Assembly: GCA_000151295.1 (NCBI GenBank)
Contig: GG745338.1
Span: forward strand, 1,167,829 to 1,199,625
DNA from: Allomyces macrogynus ATCC 38327
Taxonomy: Eukaryota; Blastocladiomycota; Blastocladiomycetes; Blastocladiales; Blastocladiaceae
Length of the DNA: 31,797 nucleotides
Direction: 5' to 3'
Under the pieces are notes generated by a model. The model saw only the letters and a list, made by a program, of their open reading frames with translations. It was not told the DNA's origin and ran no database searches. This document shows, piece by piece, positions 26,301-31,797 of this stretch (position 1 is its first letter; every line of letters starts with the position of its first letter). Position numbers and translations under genes: made by a program.

Positions 26301-27446
26301 AAAGTCCTCGTCGACCACGTAGCCCGTGCGCGGATTCGACTCGGTGTTGCCCGAGGTGGTCAGCTGCGCGAGCGTCGCCGGATCAATATTTTGGCTGCCG
26401 AGCGGGCGCATCTTCTCCTCGTGCGGCCGCGTGTAGCTCTGGTAAATGTCATACGACAGGTCATAGGTCTCGACGCGGCCCGTTTCGTCGAGGTTGTGCA
26501 CGACGGGTCCGCTGCGACCCGGTGGTGGCGGCGCCTGGTAGTAGGCATCGCCGCCTGCGGCCGATGGCGGGTAGGGGCTCTGCGGCGTCGACGGGTACGG
26601 ACTCTGCGGCGACGCGAGCGGGTACCCGTTGTTGGGCGACGACGGGTAAGGGCTCTGCGGCGACGATGGCCAGTACTTGCTGTCCTGGGTCTGCAGGTGC
26701 GGCTGCGCCAGCTGCTGCTTCGTCGGGTACGACGGCTGGTAGGGTTGCTGCTGCTGCTGTTGCTGCTGCTGCGCGTCGTACGGTGACGCCGCGCTGTTGG
26801 GGCCCGCGTAGGTGCGGGTCGGCGGCATGGGCTCGGCACGGCTCGAGTTGACGCGCGGTGGCGCTGGTCCGCGCGCAATCGACTGGTGCCCATCAGGGTA
26901 GTTCCACTGCACCGGCTGGTTCCACGGTTCACCGGCGCCAGCCTGCTGGTGCTGCTGCTGGTGCGTGGCGCTCCCCGTTGTACTACCCGCGACGGTGCTA
27001 CTTCCGCCGCGTGACCCAGTCGTGGTTCGCCACAGCTCCTCAGCGGCCTGCGCCTTGGCCGCGGGCGCCGTGGCCAGACTGCTCGTGGCGCTGCGCGGCG
27101 GCGGCGGCGACGGCCGATTGGCGACCGCGGCACCGGCCTGCATCGCAGCAAGCGCAGCCGAGCTGATCCCGGACGCAGCGTACGATGTGGCCGACAGAAC
27201 GCTACCCTCAAGCGGGTCGCGTCGCTGGCGATCCGACGCCGACACGGCGCGCTGCAGCGCATCAGGCGCAACGTAGACTTGCGTCGCGCCCGTGGTCGGG
27301 AGCCGCACGCGGGGTGTCGCGGGCAGCGCCGACTTGGGCGGCGACGCCGGCTTGCCGGGGTACTGCGCGAGCTCGGTCGCGGACGGGCGCCGCGCGCCGG
27401 GCCGGAATCCGGGTGGATAATTCGACGAACCCGACAGTGAGGACAT
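23309..27446 (-). CDS. Oligopeptide transporter, OPT family
   Basis: This is a proton-coupled importer of small peptides in the plasma membrane. The eleven exons are 27446-26162, 26093-25929, 25862-25816, 25725-25207, 25138-24767, 24681-24466, 24395-24357, 24284-24026, 23942-23890, 23812-23583 and 23510-23309. The ten introns of 66-90 nt are phase-consistent, with GTATGC, GTCCGT, GTACGA, GTGCGT, GTATGT, GTACGT or similar 5' sites and frequent CTGAC. The product is 1,128 residues. About 390 N-terminal residues are cytosolic, Pro/Ser/Gln/Tyr-rich, with SPQSPYPS-type repeats and a glutamine run. The membrane part opens with LTIRVWILGTFFCVILAFAN and QVFSFRTNYFSVTNYVA. OPT hallmarks are NPGPFTVKEHVLI, GVYGTENLITQKVFYG, SIPLWSTVNIFVGNLLTMW, CQFTAIEMPLWA, LPGSPVVMMSFKTL, LILLGDLKLGHYLKIPPR, ASLVWGAIGPMRFF, FGGILPFHLIQGP and NYVLASSFDVGSA. 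The N-terminal domain is much longer than is usual. Substrate range cannot be read from sequence. Confidence 0.95.
24357..24395 (-). other. 39-nt microexon of the OPT transporter
   Basis: It encodes PGSPVVMMSFKTL in phase 0. It is bounded by CTTTATAG on one side and GTATGT on the other. It supplies the conserved PGxPxxMMxFKT block of OPT proteins, so it must be included in the mature mRNA. Confidence 0.9.
26568..26661 (-). repeat. Coding repeat (SPQSPYP units) in the OPT N-terminal domain
   Basis: Copies of a roughly 20-nt block (plus-strand GGGTAnGGnCTCTGCGGCG) at 26568, 26591 and 26642 encode repeated SPQSPYP. A CAG-type run encoding polyglutamine lies close by at about 26745-26772. Confidence 0.8.
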
Positions 27447-28889
27447 GACGACAGGTTTGGGCGTGCTGGCGGCGGTGGCGGGTATGCTGCGTGCGGATCA
27501 GGTCGTGCGACAGCGTCACACGAGCGTGGCGGTGGCGACGGCAAGGTTTTCTGGACGTTGATCGAGCTCGTTGGCGACCAGCACTTGCGCGATCAAGTAA
27601 ACGTGTTGGACCGCACGCCTGGGCTGGGCTCGTCGCTGATGGTGGGTTGATACACGCGCGGTTGCTGGTCGTGGTAATGCGAGCGGGAACGAGTGCGCAG
27701 AGGCGGCGGGATCCAGCCCGGCCGGCGCGTTGCGGGCAGTCTGGCGCTTTTAGCAACCCCGCACAAGGAGAAAACGGCGACAGCAAGGAGGTGGAGGACG
27801 AGAGAAGCGACAAAGACCGACCTGCAGCAAGGCTGGCACTTTGATGGAGGAGTGGATTTTGGAGGGCTCCGAGAAAAATGCATGGCCCAAAAACAAAAGT
27901 GGCAACGAAAGTCATCGGGTGCTGGATGAGCTCCCGGAAAAGCAAGACGTTTTGTGCACAAGTCTCGTCGCTCGCCATGCACACATGCACAAAGCTTGCA
28001 AAAGTCGTGCAACACGCAACCAAATCCCAGCCCTCTTCGAATCTAGGATTGTCGAGAAGTGCTTCGTGAACTCCCTTGGAAAATTCTTGAAAATTGGTAC
28101 GCCGCGACTAGCAAATCTGAGCAAAAACCAGCAATACCGGCTGCTAAGCGCCTGAGAGTTCCAGAGAGGCAGGTACGCCAACCTGCAATTTGGCACGGCC
28201 CGGCCGACTGCCGTCAATGTTGACCACAATTCTTGCTCATTTTTTGCTGACCTCAGGCAGGTTCGGGCGGCTTCAGGAGGTCGGATTCGATGCGCGAACA
28301 TCGCCAAGGCGGCGTCAAGGATTGTGCCCACTGTGATCCTCATTAACAGACATTTGGCCGAGAGCTTGTACTGTTGTTCTGTGTTCCAAATCCGCGTGGC
28401 CTCGCCTTGCGACATCACCGTGGCGATCCAAGACCGCCAGAACAACGCCGCAGGTGCATGTGACGTCGATAGGGTCGTGTGGGACGTCTAATCCGACGCC
28501 CAATGACAAACCCTTTCTCTTGAGCTTTTGCTGCGATCAAAGGCGACACACAGCCGCTTGCAGGTTGCTCGCTCGTAAACTTGAAGAATCGCCTGCAGAC
28601 CAACCTGACCAAATCGAGGCTGTACCTGGGAGACTGTTTGAACACGTGTGAATCACCCTTGTCACTGGAAGTGCTGCGAGACGCGAGTTCCGACTGGCCT
28701 CGAGCCCGCCTCGCCAGGACATATTATCCATCCTGATAATTCCTCGCCAAAGCCCAATGCATCTTTCCTTACCATCCTTCGTGGGCGTTGGCCGCTTGCC
28801 CTCATTCTCCCGGCCCTGTCGCTTCGGGCGAACTCTGCGGACCATACTCATGCGACTGCCCACACTTTCGCCAACGAGATCAACCCACA
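27447..28889. promoter_or_regulatory. Divergent promoter region of the OPT gene and the 404-residue protein
   Basis: About 1.44 kb is less GC-rich than the genes around it. Short open frames occur on both strands but none shows domain features. An inverted GATA-type hairpin lies at 28723-28740. No TATA box is clear. Confidence 0.4.
28723..28740. promoter_or_regulatory. Inverted pair of GATA-type motifs forming a perfect hairpin
   Basis: ATTATC-CATCCT-GATAAT has a 6-bp perfect stem and a 6-nt loop. Each arm is a GATAAT motif on one strand. A second small hairpin (CTGGC 28694-28698 with GCCAG 28713-28717) lies immediately upstream. The pair sits about 150 bases before the ATG of the 404-residue gene. 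Binding by a GATA factor is inference. Confidence 0.35.
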
Positions 28890-30104
28890 ATGCCCACCGC
28901 CGTCCCGCCCCGACCCGCCACCGTCGCCGCCATCGCCAACGGCCCGATTAAGAAGCCGTCTGCCCCCGACGCACTCGACGCCAAGCTCCGGACACCACCC
29001 TCCACGCACGCTCACCACATCGACTACAATGGCGCGCCCGATCGCGTCCGGCAGCGCGCGGCCGACCGCGTCACGTTCCTCCTCTGGCAGACGACTATGT
29101 ACACGCTGCTGTGGCCGATCCGGATGCTTCTCGCCGTGCTCGGCACGCTCTTCACGCACCGCGACCCGACCGAAGCCGACGTCCTGCGGTTCATTTTCGA
29201 GTCGAGCATGCTCATGCTCGTGCGCAAGGGCATGCGCGACGGCGAGTACCTGATCGCCGTCACCCACTGCCAGGTGCGCATGGTGCACGGCGCGTGCACG
29301 CAGTCGCTCGCGTCCTTCTCGGCGCGCATCGTGCTCCCAACGACCGTCGACCCACGGACCGGGTTCCTCGACGTGACCGCCGGGTCGATTCTCGAATTTA
29401 CCATCAACGGGTCGCGCACGACCAACCCGACGCAGATGCTCGCGGCGCTGCACACCTACTGCGTCGCGTCGATGCACACCAAGATGCACGCCGTCGCCGG
29501 CACCATCATGCGCAAGATCGAGACCGACCAGATCACGGCGCTGTACCCGTCGCTCGAAATCACGCGCGCGCTGCACGACGTGCTCCTGCACAGTAGCTGG
29601 AGTCCAGTCGCTGGTCCCAAGTCCGGGTGGTCCAACTTCAACCCGGTCACGCGCGAGTCTCTGGTCGCCGAATCGTTGAACTGGGCCGACTTCACGCACG
29701 CCGGCGTGTTCCTGTTCAAGGACCGGCTCCCGTTCGCGCGGTTCCTGTGGGTCGCGCGGAACGCGACGATCAAGCACACGCGTCCGCTCGGGTTGGACGC
29801 AGTGCATGCCGAGTACCTGTTCCTGCATTCGGTCGCGCACGCCGTCGACCATTATTCAGTGCACGAGCTCACCAAGGGGCTGCGGTTCCCGATCTGGGTG
29901 GGGGACGAGAATGCGAGGAACGTGGCGGACCTCGTGCGGTCGGCGTGCTTTCGGTACTCGTTTGACGCGCCGACACTGAACCCGTTCCGGTCGAACTTGC
30001 TGCGCGAGTTCCCGCGCGACTCGGTGTATGGCAGGATTTATAGGGAGATTCGCGACGTGAACCGGGAGTGGGCCGATGTGGCCACGGCGAGTATCATGTA
30101 TTGA
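28890..30104 (+). CDS. Unrecognised 404-residue protein with an H-x3-H-x3-H-x3-H row
   Basis: I do not recognise the family. It is one intron-free frame with well-balanced codon and residue use, so very likely a real gene. The first 50 residues are Pro/Ala-rich. Residues about 61-88 (VTFLLWQTTMYTLLWPIRML and onward) are hydrophobic and aromatic, suggesting a membrane anchor or amphipathic helix. The rest looks like a globular mainly helical domain. It contains H196-x3-H200 (SMHTKMHAV) and a striking row H313, H317, H321, H325 (LFLHSVAHAVDHYSVHEL), with another His at 306. Four histidines at i, i+4, i+8 and i+12 would line one face of a helix and could bind metal or haem; that is inference. 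Aromatic blocks SGWSNFNPVTRESL, LNWADFTHAGVFLFKDRLPF and RFPIWVGDEN suggest an enzyme pocket. The ATG at 28890 (CCACAATGCC) is preferred; an in-frame ATG at 28788 would add 34 unconvincing residues. The stop is 456 bases from the convergent eIF3d stop. Confidence 0.8.
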   Translation: MPTAVPPRPATVAAIANGPIKKPSAPDALDAKLRTPPSTHAHHIDYNGAPDRVRQRAADRVTFLLWQTTMYTLLWPIRMLLAVLGTLFTHRDPTEADVLRFIFESSMLMLVRKGMRDGEYLIAVTHCQVRMVHGACTQSLASFSARIVLPTTVDPRTGFLDVTAGSILEFTINGSRTTNPTQMLAALHTYCVASMHTKMHAVAGTIMRKIETDQITALYPSLEITRALHDVLLHSSWSPVAGPKSGWSNFNPVTRESLVAESLNWADFTHAGVFLFKDRLPFARFLWVARNATIKHTRPLGLDAVHAEYLFLHSVAHAVDHYSVHELTKGLRFPIWVGDENARNVADLVRSACFRYSFDAPTLNPFRSNLLREFPRDSVYGRIYREIRDVNREWADVATASIMY

Positions 30105-30560
30105 GCGACGGCGCGCGAGGGGCGCGCTCGCTTGCTCGTTAGGACTGGGTGGAGAAGGTTTGTAGGCTGTGAATATGCACTTTGCGGAAGGAGGTCGCTC
30201 GCTAGACGCGCTGTTGTGGTGGAAATATCTTGCGATCAAATGCAAGCGTTTGCTCTGTCCAATCACACTCGTTCCGGTAGACGAAATTGTTGCTCCGGCG
30301 CGGCACCAAACAACTTCCCCGTTGACAGTGATCCCGAGGGCATGAGAGGCGAGCCAAGGGCGAGATGGTCGGGGTGGGTTGCCGAGGGAGCATATGGGGC
30401 TGACCGTATCCTAAACTGGGCCGTAAAATTGTTCTGGTACTCGCGAGAAACACGGCTCAACAAAAAAGGTCAAGGCGCCACATCGATGTATTCTTCCCAA
30501 AGCGCACATCCTGTCGACGCCAAACAAAACCAAAATGCGACCGTCACTGCGGGACTGCAT
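30105..30560. other. Convergent 3' flanks of the 404-residue gene and eIF3d
   Basis: About 456 bases lie between convergent stops. No coding or RNA signal is recognised. Confidence 0.5.
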
Positions 30561-31797
30561 CTACTCGTCGAGCGGGGCAAACGGGTCGTTGGGCCCGCAC
30601 GCAAACTCGCCAGCAACAGCCTCGGGCAGCGCAAACAGCTTGAGCGCCGACTTGTTGGGGTCCTTCATGAGCAAGTACTTGCCCTCGGGCTGCTTGACGG
30701 CGGCCTGCACGACCGTCTCGACGATCCCCCACGCGTTCTCGAGCTGGAGCGACAACTGCGCCGCAAACTCGGCGGGCGCGTACATCGACGCGCCCATGAG
30801 CACGTGCTTGGACGGGTCGCGCGCGGCGGCACGCGTCACGTACCCAATCTTGAGCACATCCGCATCAGCGAGCAGCGCCTGCAGCGTCCACCGCGCGACC
30901 TTGTTGGCGTTGTTGCGCACTTCCGTGGCCACGACGGCACCGCGCTGCGCGTCGAGCGCCTTGCGCCAGTCGAGCGCGCCGGCGCCCGAGTTGAGCCCGG
31001 GCACCTGGTTGAGCGCGCGCAGCGCCATGGTCTTCTTCGTGCCGGCGACGTCGGTCACGGCGTCGAGTTCCGTGCGGACCACGAGCTCGAGCGCGTCGCC
31101 GAGAATGAACTTGCGGTAGACAAAGGCCGCCGACGGGACTTCGCTGTCAGACAGACCGGCAAACTGCGGCGCGCGGTCGCCGTAGGTGACCTTTTTCTTG
31201 GCGTCGACAACGTGCTGCGCATAGTGCGCGTTGATGGCGGTCGCCTCGACGGCCAAGTTGGCCGCCGAGTTGGTCGCCTCCTTGTCGTCGGTCGGCGGCT
31301 CGTGCGCGTTCTCGTTGACCGACTGCAGCTCGATCGTGTTGGGCCGCGAGTCGAGGTAGACGGCATTGTCGCCCACGCGCGTGACAATCACGTCCCACGA
31401 GTAGACGGACCGCGGCGCCGCCATGATCTGCGCCAGGATCGCGTCCGTCGCGTAGACGGTCACGACAGGCTCGTCGTCCTCGTCCTCCGGGTCCGGCACA
31501 TTCGCCTCCTGCTGCTGCGCGAGCTCGTGAATCACCGGGTCGGCCATCGTCGTCACATTCGCAAACTTGGGCGCATTCGACGGCGCAAGCGGGACCGCGT
31601 TCTTGGTCGACACGCGGTCAAACTGCTTGCCGTAGGTCGCAACCGCGCCGTACTCGGCAAGCGTCTCGGCCGGCGGCACGTGGACCGCCTGCATGTTCTT
31701 GGTCAACCGGACCAGATCCCACTCGCCCACGACCGCCCAGTCGTCGCCGACCGGCTCCGGCGGCTCCGCGCGTGACGCCGCGGCGCAAACGACCGCC
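30561..31797 (-). CDS. EIF3D: Translation initiation factor eIF3 subunit D, 5' part beyond the window
   Basis: This eIF3 subunit sits near the mRNA exit channel of the 40S subunit and carries a cap-binding fold. The frame is open from the right edge (about 411 residues seen of roughly 550). It begins with EPVGDDWAVVGEWDLVRLTK, which continues upstream out of the window, so the Val at 31730 is not the start. Family blocks are PRSVYSWDVIVTRV, TIELQSVNENAHEPP, NLAVEATAINAHYAQHVV, FVYRKFILGDALELVVRTEL, ALRALNQVP, DWRKALDAQRGAVVATEVRN, NNANKVARWTLQALLADAD, LKIGYVTRAAARDPSKHVLM and ENAWGIVETVV, ending FACGPNDPFAPLDE. An acidic PEDEDDEP patch precedes the core. There are no introns in the visible part. 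The N-terminal RNA-binding region lies outside the window. Confidence 0.96.
   Translation of the reverse strand, partial: AVVCAAASRAEPPEPVGDDWAVVGEWDLVRLTKNMQAVHVPPAETLAEYGAVATYGKQFDRVSTKNAVPLAPSNAPKFANVTTMADPVIHELAQQQEANVPDPEDEDDEPVVTVYATDAILAQIMAAPRSVYSWDVIVTRVGDNAVYLDSRPNTIELQSVNENAHEPPTDDKEATNSAANLAVEATAINAHYAQHVVDAKKKVTYGDRAPQFAGLSDSEVPSAAFVYRKFILGDALELVVRTELDAVTDVAGTKKTMALRALNQVPGLNSGAGALDWRKALDAQRGAVVATEVRNNANKVARWTLQALLADADVLKIGYVTRAAARDPSKHVLMGASMYAPAEFAAQLSLQLENAWGIVETVVQAAVKQPEGKYLLMKDPNKSALKLFALPEAVAGEFACGPNDPFAPLDE

Noticed and set aside
28650..28760. tRNA gene suggested by a CTCGAGCCC box and nearby hairpins
   Set aside because: No cloverleaf can be drawn. The stems are simple local hairpins without acceptor or T-arm pairing.
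1..31797. A gene cluster or defence-type system across the window
   Set aside because: The genes are unrelated housekeeping and transport genes in mixed orientation, with no shared pathway, no mobile-element genes and no CRISPR-like array.

Overview
The window is GC-rich nuclear DNA from a fungus-like eukaryote. The coding regions are cut by many short introns, mostly about 60-90 nt. Reading exon junctions by hand gives 26 introns with consistent phase. They share a strong grammar: a 5' splice site of GTACGT, GTGCGT or GTATGT, often a CTGAC branch motif, and a TAG or CAG end. The gene set (a Kre9/Knh1-like wall protein, an oligopeptide transporter, chitin-precursor synthesis, an FNIP/Lst4 protein, a Clr4/SUV39 methyltransferase and FIGNL1) points to a fungus. 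FIGNL1 together with the composition makes an early-diverging zoosporic lineage such as Blastocladiomycota my best guess. That placement is inference.

Layout, left to right. A Kre9-like type I membrane protein lies on the minus strand (about 667-2270). The AP-3 sigma subunit is on the minus strand (3713-4678), with a GA microsatellite inside its intron. UDP-GlcNAc pyrophosphorylase UAP1 is on the plus strand (6226-7692) with a possible upstream exon at 5968-6071. An FNIP/Lst4-like protein is on the plus strand (8214-11635) with an apparent one-base frame break near 11,230. EMC1 is on the minus strand (11938-14810, 4 exons). Pyrroline-5-carboxylate reductase is on the plus strand (15243-16219, 2 exons). 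A SUV39/Clr4-type H3K9 methyltransferase is on the plus strand (16568-19365, 4 exons, including an 801-nt intron). FIGNL1 is on the minus strand (19687-22279, 8 exons). An OPT-family transporter is on the minus strand (23309-27446, 11 exons, including a 39-nt exon). An unrecognised 404-residue histidine-rich protein is on the plus strand (28890-30104). The window ends inside eIF3d on the minus strand (30561 to the right edge).

The genes do not form one pathway. They are housekeeping and membrane-traffic genes in mixed orientations, with divergent promoter regions (APS3/UAP1, EMC1/P5CR, OPT/404-residue protein) and convergent tails (FNIP/EMC1, SUV39/FIGNL1, 404-residue protein/eIF3d). Loose themes are the ER and wall (EMC1, UAP1, Kre9-like), amino-acid and peptide supply with TORC1 sensing (P5CR, OPT, FNIP), and chromatin or recombination (SUV39-like, FIGNL1).

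The most unusual items are the 404-residue protein with a perfect H-x3-H-x3-H-x3-H row, the 801-nt intron splitting the catalytic NHSC motif of the methyltransferase, a possible presequence-like first exon on UAP1, a conserved FxxA RAD51-binding motif in FIGNL1, and an in-frame stop-free microsatellite intron in APS3. I see no CRISPR array, rRNA, intact transposon or convincing functional tRNA.
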